DNA of 6,467 nucleotides, taken from positions 1 to 6,467 of the forward strand of contig URYI01000115.1 of the NCBI GenBank assembly GCA_900552055.1, in the 5' to 3' direction. The position numbers were made by a program, and so were the translations under genes. This stretch comes from an uncultured Eubacteriales bacterium (lineage in GTDB: Bacteria > Bacillota > Clostridia > Christensenellales > QALW01). Numbering within the stretch: the stretch's first letter is position 1; each line of letters opens with the position of its first letter. Positions 1 to 6,242 of this stretch are shown one piece after another. The notes beneath the pieces are model-generated. The model saw only the letters and a list, made by a program, of their open reading frames with translations. It made no database searches and was not told the origin of the DNA.

Positions 1-10
1 GCCGCCCCCC
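1..10. repeat. Partial G-run motif at the left edge matching the right-end block
   Basis: Bases 1-9, gccgccccc, are the exact reverse complement of gggggcggc at 6386-6394, where the right-end GC-rich block begins. The two copies face outward from the window, and both follow AT-rich DNA. Only the edge is visible here, so a repeat copy is an inference. No gene is supported in 1-100. Confidence 0.3.
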
Positions 11-79
11 ATTAAGGCGTGTTTGAATTTAAAGAATAACTTTCTCCCTCATTTCCCTGGTTATTTTTCAGATACAAGC

Positions 80-99
80 CCGGCAAAAGCCGAAGCCGG
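80..99 (-). terminator. Hairpin directly after gatB, weak terminator candidate
   Basis: On the minus strand CCGGC (99-95) and GCCGG (84-80) pair around a 10-base loop, beginning two bases after the gatB stop codon. It is followed by GCTTGTATC rather than a U-tract, so intrinsic termination would be poor. It may instead be a 3'-end stabiliser, or the operon may continue beyond the window. Confidence 0.3.
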
Positions 100-100
100 A

Positions 101-1513
101 TTAATCATTGCCGTCCAGCAAACTGTAAACAATCTCATTTACCATTAAAGGATTGCCCCTGCCGCCCATTACCGCCATAACCTTGCCGATGACCGCCTTT
201 GCCGCAACCTTTTTGCCCTGTCTGTAATCCGCAACCGATTTTTGCTCCTGAGCCATCACTTTGCGCGCTATAGCTTCAATCTGCCTTTCATCGTTTATCT
301 GCTCCAATCCCTGCTCTTCAACAATTTTTACCGGCTCCTCATCCGTCTCCCATATCTGCCTGAGCAGCTTTTTGGCCGTACTGCTGTTTATCCGGTTTTC
401 TCCGGCCAGCTCGCACAGGGCCGCCAGATTTTTGGAACTGACCTTCCTTTCAGCCTGCGGAGCATCAGATACCAGCATATTGGCCAGCTGCTTAGGATAA
501 CTGGTCAATTTAACCGCCTCTTCAAAAAATTCAGCCAGGCTCAAATCGTTAATAATCCTTTCGGCGTCATAAGAATTCAGGCCGTATTCCCTTATATATT
601 CCGCCTTGCGCACGTCGGGCAGCACGGGTATTTCCGCCTTAAGGCCCTCTATATAGTCAATGCTGTTCTCAATAGGGGGCAAATCAGGGTCGGGAAAATA
701 ACGGTAATCATTGGCGTTCTCCTTCCTTCGCATGGAATAGGTTTTCCCGCTGGCCGGGTCAAAGCGCCTGGTCTCCTGTATTATGCTCTCGCCCCTCTCC
801 AGCGCTTCAACCTGTCTTTTATATTCGTATTCAATGGCCTTTACTATAAAAGCAAAAGAATTGAGGTTCTTCATCTCAGTACGCACACCAAAAGCGCTCT
901 CGCCCTTTTTGCGGACGGATAAATTTACATCGCATCGCAGCGAGCCTTCATTCATTTTGCAGTCTGAAACTCCAGTATAGAGAATAACCGCTCTTAATTT
1001 TTCCAGATAAGCGCGGGCCTCTGCGGCCGAGCGTATGTCAGGCTCGGACACAATTTCTATTAACGGCACTCCGCAGCGGTTGCAGTCTATCAAGGTCCCA
1101 AGTTTCTCGTCATGTATTAATTTACCTGCATCCTCCTCTATGTGAATGCGGGTTATACCTATGCGCTTTGCGCCCTCAGACGTCTCTATATCTATATACC
1201 CTTCCTCACATAAGGGCAGGTCATACTGTGATATCTGATATGCTTTAGGCAAATCAGGATAAAAATAATTTTTTCTGTCCTGTTTTGAAACCAAAGCAAT
1301 TTTACAGTTTGCCGCCAGCCCGGCTTTTACGGCATAATCCACCACTTTTTTATTTAATACCGGAAGAGTTCCGGGCATACCCATGCAGACAGGGCAGCAC
1401 TGGGTGTTTGGAGGCGCCCCGAAATCAGTTTTGCAGCTGCAGAATATTTTAGTCCTGGTCTTAAGCTCTACATGTACTTCCAGTCCTATAACCATTTCAT
1501 AGTCCTTTATCAT
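101..1513 (-). CDS. gatB: Asp-tRNA(Asn)/Glu-tRNA(Gln) amidotransferase subunit B
   Basis: GatB is the kinase and tRNA-binding subunit of GatCAB. It phosphorylates the side-chain carboxylate of misacylated Asp-tRNA-Asn or Glu-tRNA-Gln with ATP, and the phosphate is then displaced by ammonia from GatA. The 470-residue protein is full length (family about 475). Seen directly: an N-terminal IGLEVHVEL core (E12, H14, typical metal/active-site positions); a zinc-type cysteine set, C25-x-C27 and C40-x2-C43 (CPVC); KNYFYPDLPKAYQISQYD at about 81-98; the family signature DCNRCGVPLIEIVSEPD at about 143-159; MNEGSLRCDVN at about 187-197; and a C-terminal YqeY-like helical tail ending near residue 466. 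The start is fixed by GGAGG at 1521-1525 and by the ATGA overlap (1510-1513) with the gatA stop, which implies translational coupling. It is the last gene of the aspS-gatC/gatA/gatB operon. One oddity is that the signature has Cys at 144 and 147, where Phe and Ala are common. Identification is secure. Whether Asn, Gln or both are made in vivo is not decided by this sequence. Confidence 0.98.
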   Translation of the reverse strand: MIKDYEMVIGLEVHVELKTRTKIFCSCKTDFGAPPNTQCCPVCMGMPGTLPVLNKKVVDYAVKAGLAANCKIALVSKQDRKNYFYPDLPKAYQISQYDLPLCEEGYIDIETSEGAKRIGITRIHIEEDAGKLIHDEKLGTLIDCNRCGVPLIEIVSEPDIRSAAEARAYLEKLRAVILYTGVSDCKMNEGSLRCDVNLSVRKKGESAFGVRTEMKNLNSFAFIVKAIEYEYKRQVEALERGESIIQETRRFDPASGKTYSMRRKENANDYRYFPDPDLPPIENSIDYIEGLKAEIPVLPDVRKAEYIREYGLNSYDAERIINDLSLAEFFEEAVKLTSYPKQLANMLVSDAPQAERKVSSKNLAALCELAGENRINSSTAKKLLRQIWETDEEPVKIVEEQGLEQINDERQIEAIARKVMAQEQKSVADYRQGKKVAAKAVIGKVMAVMGGRGNPLMVNEIVYSLLDGND

Positions 1514-2997
1514 ATTGTCCCCTCCTTTTTGCTCCCGCTCTTAACCGGCTGCTTTATTTCCCCTCTGTAGGCGCCCGACGATGACGCCCACCCTTCCAGC
1601 GCCCTGCCTGCTCTGTAAAGCAGGCGTTCAGAAAAATGAGGTCCGATAAGCTGCGCGTTTATGGGCAGTCCGTTTGAATCCTCGCCGCATGGCAGGCTCA
1701 GCGCCGGCACGCCCGCAATATTTACGGGCACAGTATACATATCCCCCATATACATTTCCAGCGGATTATTTATTTTTTCCCCCAGCTTATAGGCGGTAGT
1801 GGGCGCAACAGGCGTCAGCAGCACATCGCACTTTTTGAATGCATCTGAAAAATTCTCCGAAACCAGCGCCCGCGCTTGAAGCGCCTTTTTATAATATGCG
1901 TCATAATAGCCTGAGCTCAGCGCAAAAGTTCCCAGCATAATGCGGCGTTTTACTTCCGTTCCAAAGCCCTCGCTCCGCGAATTGATATATAATTGAGTTA
2001 TATCCTCGTATTTTTCGCTCCGATAACCGTAGCGAACGCCGTCAAAACGCGCCAGATTGGAAGAGGCCTCCGCACTGGAGAGCACATAATAGGCCGGCAG
2101 CGCGTAATCCAGAGTGGGCATATCCACCCACATAACCTCCGCGCCCAGCTTCTCCAAGCCTTCCGCCGCCTTAAGCAGCCCCGCCTTCACCTCGGAATTT
2201 ATACCCTTTTCATAAAATTCCCTGGGCAAGCCTATTTTCAGGCCGTCAACGCCCTTTTCAAGCTCCGAGGCAAAGTCCTCCGCACCGCGCGGCGAGCTGG
2301 TTGCGTCCCGGCCGTCCGGCCCGGCTATAGCCTGAAGGATAAGCGCGTTGTCCTCTACGTTCCGCGTAATAGGGCCTATCTGGTCAAGAGAGGAAGCAAA
2401 GGCCACAAGGCCGTAGCGGGATACCCTGCCATAGGTAGGCTTTAAACCCACTACGCCGCAGAAAGCCGCCGGCTGCCTTATTGAGCCGCCCGTATCAGAA
2501 CCCAGCGCAAACGTAGTTTCTCCCGCCTTAACGGCCGCGGCCGAGCCGCCCGAACTCCCGCCGGGCACGCGCGAAAGGTCTACCGGATTGCGCGTAGGGC
2601 CGAAATATGAGGTTTCAGTAGTTGAACCCATAGCAAATTCATCCATATTTAATTTGCCCATCAGCACACAGCCCGCGTTTTCCAGCTTTTCATACGCGCA
2701 TGCGCTGTACGGCGGGATAAAATTTTCCAGCATTTTGGAAGCGCAGGTAGTTTTAACGCCCCTGACGCATATATTATCCTTTACGGCCATGGGAATCCCG
2801 CTTAAAAATCCGTCTGGCTTAATTTTTTCCGCCTTTTTCAAAGCATTTTCAGCATCCAGCGATATATAAGCGTTTATTTTTTTGTCCTCCGCTTCAATTT
2901 GCTCCAAATAGGCCTCCAGTGCCTCCTTAGGGCAAATTTCGCCTTTCAGCATAGCCCCGGACAATTCTTTTACCGTTAAAGCAATTATCTCCCGCAT
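1510..2997 (-). CDS. gatA: Asp-tRNA(Asn)/Glu-tRNA(Gln) amidotransferase subunit A
   Basis: GatA is the glutaminase (amidase) subunit of GatCAB. It hydrolyses glutamine or asparagine and sends ammonia through a channel to the GatB site. The 495-residue protein belongs to the amidase-signature family and is close to the usual 485. The Ser-cis-Ser-Lys triad is visible: Lys73 in AVKDN, Ser148 in GGSSGGS (146-152) and Ser172 in DTGGSIRQP. The amidase signature block runs from about 146 to 212 and continues into GLKPTYGRVSRYGLVAFASS. The C-terminal part contains LLTPVAPTTAY and the GVPALSLPCG region. Translation starts at ATG 2997-2995, preceded by AAAGGAGG (core 3006-3010). The gap from the aspS-gatC stop is only 14 bases, so that GGAGG directly follows the upstream stop codon. 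The gene overlaps gatB by four bases. It depends on the upstream T-box for transcription, since no promoter or terminator is evident inside the operon. A short basic tail (PVKSGSKKEGTI) extends past the family core and looks harmless. Confidence 0.98.
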   Translation of the reverse strand: MREIIALTVKELSGAMLKGEICPKEALEAYLEQIEAEDKKINAYISLDAENALKKAEKIKPDGFLSGIPMAVKDNICVRGVKTTCASKMLENFIPPYSACAYEKLENAGCVLMGKLNMDEFAMGSTTETSYFGPTRNPVDLSRVPGGSSGGSAAAVKAGETTFALGSDTGGSIRQPAAFCGVVGLKPTYGRVSRYGLVAFASSLDQIGPITRNVEDNALILQAIAGPDGRDATSSPRGAEDFASELEKGVDGLKIGLPREFYEKGINSEVKAGLLKAAEGLEKLGAEVMWVDMPTLDYALPAYYVLSSAEASSNLARFDGVRYGYRSEKYEDITQLYINSRSEGFGTEVKRRIMLGTFALSSGYYDAYYKKALQARALVSENFSDAFKKCDVLLTPVAPTTAYKLGEKINNPLEMYMGDMYTVPVNIAGVPALSLPCGEDSNGLPINAQLIGPHFSERLLYRAGRALEGWASSSGAYRGEIKQPVKSGSKKEGTI

Positions 2998-3011
2998 AAT
3001 ATTTCCCTCCT

Positions 3012-5075
3012 TTATTCCAATACTTTAGTAACAGTTATATATTCCTCGGTTTTGGTAGGGGCATTCTGAATTAAAGCCGCCCTGTCCCAGTCTTGTCCCG
3101 GCTCGTCCGGCCTCATCACGTTTTTCAGACCCGAAATATTGACCATTTCCTTATCCGTCTCAATTTCCGAAAGCCGGCCGGCCATATCAATAATATCCCT
3201 CATATCCCTCTCCAGCGCTTCTCTGTCGCCAGAAGGAATATTCAGCCTGGCCAGCATGGCTATGTTGTCTAAATCCATTTTTACGCTCTGCTTTTTACGC
3301 GTTTTCCCCGCGCTCTGCCCCACTTCGCCCAGATTAAGGGCTTCCAGCTGTTCGGCGTCCACATAATCGGGCGCGCCCGTCATTACGCATACGGCCTCCT
3401 TGTTCTTAGGGAACGCTATAACCTCACGCAGGGAATCGCACCCCAGCATAAGCATTACCAGCCGGTCCAGTCCAAAGGCAAAGCCGCCGTGAGGGGGCGC
3501 TCCGTATCTAAAGGCGTTCACCATAAAGCCAAAGCGTTCCTCTATCTGCTCATCTGAAAATCCCAGCGCTTCAAACATCAGTTTTTGTATGTTCTGGTCA
3601 TGTATCCTTATTGAGCCGCTGCCCAATTCCACGCCGTTAAGCACAACGTCATAAGCCTGTGCCCTCACCTTTTCAGGCGCGCTCATAAGATATTTTATAT
3701 CCTCCGGATACGACATGGTAAAGGGATGATGGGCGGATATATACCTTTTTTCCTCCTGAGAATACTCAAATTGCGGAAAATCGGTAACAATTAAAAATTC
3801 AAACCTGCTTTTATCCCTTAAGCCCAGCATATCGGCTATTTCCAGGCGCAGGCCCCCCAGCACCCGGCGCACTGTCTCCAGGCCGTCGGCGCAGAAGAGA
3901 ATAAAATCACCCGGTTCCGCTTTAACTGCCAGGGCGATGTTATCCAGTTCCTCCCTCGACATGAATTTTGTTAAAATTGAATAATACGAGCCGTCAGGCT
4001 GCACGCTTATCCAAGCCATGCCCTTTGCGCCCAGGCTGACCGCTTTTTTTGTCAAACCCTCTATCTCTGTACGGGTAAAGGCCGCGCCTCCCTTAATGCA
4101 CAGCGCCCGCACCCGTCCCTTTTTCTCCATTGCCTGCCTGAAAACTGAAAAACCACACTGCTCAGCAATATCGCTCACCTCATAAATGGGCATTTCAAAG
4201 CGCAGATCAGGCTTATCACTGCCGTAAACATCCATAGCTTCCTGCCATGTCATGCGTTTAAACGGGGGCAGCTCCATATCCATGCATTGCTTAAACAGAT
4301 ATTTAAACAGCTTTTCCAGGTGAATTAAAATATCCTCCTGCCCGACAAAGGAAAGCTCCATATCTACCTGGGTAAATTCCGGCTGCCTGTCGGCGCGCAG
4401 GTCCTCATCCCTGAAACAGCGGGCTATCTGATAATATTTATCCAAACCTCCCACCATCAAAAGCTGCTTGAAAATCTGCGGAGATTGCGGAAGCGCATAA
4501 AATTCGCCCGGATGCACGCGGCTGGGCACCAGATAGTCTCTCGCCCCTTCGGGAGTAGATTTAGTAAGCATAGGCGTTTCCACCTCAATAAAGCCCTCCT
4601 GCTCCAAAAATCCCCTTATAACCGACTGCACCCTGCTCCTGAAGCGCAGATTATGCTGCAGCTGGGGCCTCCTCAAATCCAAATAGCGGTATTTAAGCCT
4701 CAGGTCTTCCCTGGCAAGGAAACCGTCCTCCATGGGAAAAGGCAGGGGAGCGGCTTCAGAGAGCAAATTTATGCTTTCGGCGGCCAGTTCTATAGTACCC
4801 GTTTTTAATTTTGGGTTATAGGTTTCCGCATCCCTTATGCGCATTATGCCGCTCACCTGCGCCACAGACTGATTTTTTATCCCCTCAGCCAGTTTAAAAT
4901 CATCGTCTGACAGCAGGCGTGCATCAAATACCGTTTGCAGTGTTCCTTCCCGGTCGCGCAAATCTATAAAAATAACGCCTCCCATGTCTCTCTTGGTCTG
5001 CACCCAACCGCATACCGTTATCCTTTTGCCCACTTCGGCCTCTGTCAGTTCCCCGCAATAATGCGTCCGTTCCAT
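3012..5075 (-). CDS. aspS-gatC: Fused aspartyl-tRNA synthetase - GatC (AspRS::GatC)
   Basis: This is a single 687-residue reading frame joining two normally separate proteins. Residues 1 to about 583 are a bacterial-type class II AspRS: N-terminal OB-fold anticodon domain (1 to about 105, with GWVQTKRDMGGVIFIDLRDREG-like core), motif 1 region ETPMLTKSTPEGARDYLVPSR (166-186), QSPQ (197-200), motif 2 FRDEDLRADRQPEFTQVD (221-238), a GAD-type insertion (about 290-420), and motif 3 HGGFAFGLDRLVMLMLG (529-545). The AspRS ends in the usual APDYVDAEQLEAL. A basic linker (about 584-599) leads to a complete GatC-like module (about 600-687): DLDNIAMLARLNI, helices, SGLKNVMRPDEP, NAPTKTEEYITVTKVLE. GatC normally stabilises the GatA-GatB interface. 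A non-discriminating AspRS supplies Asp-tRNA-Asn to GatCAB, so the fusion would tether the two steps. The start ATG (5075-5073) follows GGAGG at 5081-5085. The gene is first in the operon behind the T-box. No Shine-Dalgarno precedes the GatC part, so the fusion looks real rather than a missed stop. Tethering and non-discrimination are inferences. Confidence 0.96.
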   Translation of the reverse strand: MERTHYCGELTEAEVGKRITVCGWVQTKRDMGGVIFIDLRDREGTLQTVFDARLLSDDDFKLAEGIKNQSVAQVSGIMRIRDAETYNPKLKTGTIELAAESINLLSEAAPLPFPMEDGFLAREDLRLKYRYLDLRRPQLQHNLRFRSRVQSVIRGFLEQEGFIEVETPMLTKSTPEGARDYLVPSRVHPGEFYALPQSPQIFKQLLMVGGLDKYYQIARCFRDEDLRADRQPEFTQVDMELSFVGQEDILIHLEKLFKYLFKQCMDMELPPFKRMTWQEAMDVYGSDKPDLRFEMPIYEVSDIAEQCGFSVFRQAMEKKGRVRALCIKGGAAFTRTEIEGLTKKAVSLGAKGMAWISVQPDGSYYSILTKFMSREELDNIALAVKAEPGDFILFCADGLETVRRVLGGLRLEIADMLGLRDKSRFEFLIVTDFPQFEYSQEEKRYISAHHPFTMSYPEDIKYLMSAPEKVRAQAYDVVLNGVELGSGSIRIHDQNIQKLMFEALGFSDEQIEERFGFMVNAFRYGAPPHGGFAFGLDRLVMLMLGCDSLREVIAFPKNKEAVCVMTGAPDYVDAEQLEALNLGEVGQSAGKTRKKQSVKMDLDNIAMLARLNIPSGDREALERDMRDIIDMAGRLSEIETDKEMVNISGLKNVMRPDEPGQDWDRAALIQNAPTKTEEYITVTKVLE

Positions 5076-5080
5076 ATTGC

Positions 5081-5085
5081 CCTCC
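5081..5085 (-). promoter_or_regulatory. Ribosome-binding site of aspS-gatC
   Basis: On the minus strand AAAAGGAGGGCAATATG places a perfect GGAGG five bases before the ATG at 5075-5073. It lies beyond the leader terminator, so translation needs T-box readthrough. This decides the AspRS start. Confidence 0.9.
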
Positions 5086-5092
5086 TTTTCTC

Positions 5093-5111
5093 CGCCTTTT
5101 TCCTAAAGGCG
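5093..5111 (-). other. Small hairpin between the T-box terminator and the aspS RBS
   Basis: The minus-strand RNA has CGCCTTT (5111-5105) pairing with AAAGGCG (5099-5093) around a 5-base loop, 7 perfect base pairs. It lies between the leader terminator (ending about 5121) and GGAGG (5085-5081). It does not include the Shine-Dalgarno and is not followed by a U-tract, so it is not a terminator. It may protect the 5' side of the RBS or the processed mRNA end, or be incidental. No function can be assigned. Confidence 0.4.
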
Positions 5112-5120
5112 CCTAAAATC

Positions 5121-5175
5121 AAAAAAGCAGCCTGCGTCCTAAAAGCCTATCCGGCTTAAGGGACGAAAGACTGCT
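5121..5175 (-). terminator. Intrinsic terminator of the T-box leader
   Basis: On the minus strand AGCAGTCT...CGTCC (5175-5161) pairs with GGACG...AGGCTGCT (5139-5126). A nested AAGCC/GGCTT helix fills the loop, and a run of T (5126-5121) follows. The 5' arm contains CGTCCC (5165-5160), which is also the 3' arm of the antiterminator, so the two structures exclude each other. Without uncharged tRNA, transcription should stop here, about 45 bases before aspS. Confidence 0.92.
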
Positions 5176-5194
5176 TGCTTCCGCGGTGCCACCC
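5160..5194 (-). promoter_or_regulatory. T-box sequence and antiterminator
   Basis: The conserved T-box sequence GGGTGGCACCGCGG lies at 5194-5181. GGG (5194-5192) pairs with CCC (5162-5160), and GCG (5184-5182) with CGT (5165-5163), leaving the 7-base bulge TGGCACC (5191-5185). In known T-boxes UGGN in this bulge pairs with the NCCA end of uncharged tRNA. Here N is C (5188), which fits tRNAs with discriminator base G. That is the usual base for bacterial tRNA-Asn, tRNA-Asp and tRNA-Glu. Formation of this helix blocks the terminator. Confidence 0.93.
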
Positions 5195-5306
5195 AAATAA
5201 ATCAAATATGATTCTCTCATCAGCACTAAATAATGCCTGCCGGCTGTAACGTGCCGGAAACGTCCGCGCCTACTCGCTTTAAAAACTTTGGGACGGAGGC
5301 TCCGAG

Positions 5307-5311
5307 TGTTC
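5307..5311 (-). promoter_or_regulatory. T-box specifier loop codons: AAC (Asn) overlapping GAA (Glu)
   Basis: The last five bases of the 3' side of the specifier loop read G-A-A-C-A (5311-5307), directly before the lower helix CTC (5306-5304). The codon in the usual position, one base before the helix and followed by a purine, is AAC (5310-5308), which pairs with tRNA-Asn. A one-base shift gives GAA (5311-5309), which pairs with tRNA-Glu. No GAC or GAT (Asp) triplet is present in the loop, even though the first gene is an AspRS. Confidence 0.82.
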
Positions 5312-5420
5312 TTTCTCCGGAAACAGGGCGCGGCGCTTTCAGCATTTTGCTCCGCTCTCTGAAGCCCTTAAAATCCCGGTTACTTTTCTCTTCATAGCCA
5401 TTGCCATTTATTTTTTATAA

Positions 5421-5449
5421 TTTATAGCACAGCATTTTTAAACTGTCAA
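5421..5449 (-). promoter_or_regulatory. Sigma-A-type promoter of the T-box/aspS-gatC/gatA/gatB operon
   Basis: On the minus strand a perfect -35 TTGACA (5449-5444) is separated by 17 bases from -10 TATAAA (5426-5421), with an extended -10 TG one base upstream (TGCTATAAA). Transcription should begin near 5414, about 15 bases before Stem I. The near-consensus match implies strong, constitutive initiation, with control left to the riboswitch. Confidence 0.9.
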
Positions 5450-5547
5450 GCTGTTTCTATACGCTTATTTTAAACATTTTTTATCAGCCTATTCCAAATA
5501 AGCCTCTCCTGTCAATAAATATCGACATCCGTTCAATTAGAATCCCA
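5450..5547 (-). other. Spacer between the alarmone synthetase gene and the operon promoter
   Basis: This is a 98-base AT-rich gap. A 7-bp hairpin with one G.U pair, GCTTATT/AATAGGC around TGG, lies at 5487-5503. On the minus strand it is followed by TGATAAAAAATG, not a U-tract, so it is not a convincing terminator. Readthrough from the upstream gene into the T-box leader cannot be excluded. No gene is seen here. Confidence 0.5.
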
Positions 5548-6225
5548 CTAATCATTATGCATGGATTGATATATGGACTGCATGCGAACATCCAAGTCGT
5601 AAGCATCTTCTGCACATTTGTGCAATTCTTCATGTAGCTCCGGAGAAGGCTGCACAGTGGATTTATATTTAAGCTGGTGCTCAAGGCTGGCCCAGAAATC
5701 CATGGCAATAGTGCGGATCTGCACTTCTACAGGGATATATTCTGTGCTTTCAGCTAAAAATACGGGCACGCGCACTACAAGATGCAAACTGCGGTAGCCG
5801 TTGGGCTTGGGGTTTTTTATATAATCCCTGGTTCGGATTAAAGTTATATCATCCTGCTTTACCAGAAGCCTGGCTATATGGTATATATCGTCCAGATAAT
5901 TGCATATTACCCGTACTCCCGCAATATCAGTTAAATTTTCCATTATGGACTCAGAGCTGACCTCCAGCCCCTTTCTTTTCAGCTTTCCAGCTATACTGTC
6001 AGGAGATTTCAGCCGATACTCCATATGGTGAATGGGATTATGGTCATATTTAACATGAAATTCATCATCTAAAATTTCCAGCTTAGTCCTGACCTCTTTA
6101 ATGGCCGAACCATACAGCTGGCGCATAGTAATAAAATCCACCAAAACTTCACGCAATTCAGGCTTAATGGATAATTCCGTGTTGCTCTCTGAAATATTCA
6201 TCTGCATTATTTTATCTATATTCAT
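5548..6225 (-). CDS. Small alarmone synthetase, (p)ppGpp synthetase of the RelP/RelQ type
   Basis: It is predicted to transfer pyrophosphate from ATP to the 3'-OH of GTP or GDP, making (p)ppGpp in the cytoplasm. The 225-residue protein is essentially a single synthetase domain. It has no HD hydrolase, TGS or ACT domain, and its length fits the small alarmone synthetases of Firmicutes. Visible motifs: DHNPIHHMEYRLKSPDSI (61-78), the DIAGVRVIC metal/active-site strand (D100), RDYIKNPKPNGYRSLHLVV (133-151, with the guanine-stacking Tyr144), VEVQIRT (166-172, catalytic-type E167 and the Gln-Ile-Arg motif), and DFWASLEHQLKYK (176-188). The NPKPNGYRSLH and IAMDFWASLEH wording looks closer to RelP (YwaC) than RelQ (YjbM), but I cannot settle this by eye. 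The start is ATG 6225-6223 behind GGAGG (6236-6232, 6-base spacing). The longer TTG start at 6267 lacks a Shine-Dalgarno and overlaps the leader hairpin. It has its own promoter and precedes the T-box operon on the same strand. Confidence 0.93.
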   Translation of the reverse strand: MNIDKIMQMNISESNTELSIKPELREVLVDFITMRQLYGSAIKEVRTKLEILDDEFHVKYDHNPIHHMEYRLKSPDSIAGKLKRKGLEVSSESIMENLTDIAGVRVICNYLDDIYHIARLLVKQDDITLIRTRDYIKNPKPNGYRSLHLVVRVPVFLAESTEYIPVEVQIRTIAMDFWASLEHQLKYKSTVQPSPELHEELHKCAEDAYDLDVRMQSIYQSMHND

Positions 6226-6231
6226 TTCAAT

Positions 6232-6236
6232 CCTCC
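6232..6236 (-). promoter_or_regulatory. RBS that sets the start of the alarmone synthetase
   Basis: On the minus strand TATGGAGGATTGAAATG gives a perfect GGAGG six bases before ATG 6225-6223. This selects the 225-residue protein over the 239-residue version starting with TTG at 6267. Confidence 0.88.
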
Positions 6237-6242
6237 ATAAGA

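Larger units (their letters stand above)
5121..5414 (-). promoter_or_regulatory. T-box riboswitch (tRNA-Asn, possibly also tRNA-Glu) controlling aspS-gatC/gatA/gatB
   Basis: This leader senses uncharged tRNA and switches the operon by transcription antitermination. Stem I spans about 5399-5298. Its base is GGCT (5399-5396) with AGCC (5301-5298), followed by a GA-rich kink-turn-like internal loop, then GAG (5390-5388) with CTC (5306-5304). The specifier loop follows, closed above by CCGG (5379-5376) with CCGG (5320-5317). Its 5' side carries the conserved AGTA (5384-5381) and its 3' side ends GAACA (5311-5307). The distal arm has AGGGC/GCCCT and the conserved AGAGAG ... GCTGAAAGC elements of the apical T-loop module. 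Stem II elements include CGTCC (5295-5291)/GGACG (5265-5261) and CCGGC (5257-5253)/GCCGG (5244-5240). Stem III is AATCA (5213-5209)/TGATT (5204-5200). Antiterminator and terminator follow. The 5' end is estimated from the promoter. Identification as a T-box is very strong. The exact tRNA range rests on the specifier reading. Confidence 0.96.

Noticed and set aside
242..922. Plus-strand open frame of 226 codons antisense to gatB
   Set aside because: It lies wholly inside a clearly conserved gatB, shows no recognisable domain, and looks like a reverse-frame shadow of GC-biased codons.
1993..2445. Plus-strand open frame of 150 codons antisense to gatA
   Set aside because: It overlaps the amidase core of gatA, has no recognisable motif, and is a shadow frame.
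5160..5414. Antisense small RNA or CRISPR-like repeats in the gene-free stretch
   Set aside because: There is no regular repeat spacing, and the whole stretch is explained by the T-box fold.
5484..5708. Minus-strand 74-codon frame overlapping the end of the alarmone synthetase gene
   Set aside because: It overlaps the conserved DFWASLEH region in another frame and has no domain. The upstream gene explains the sequence.
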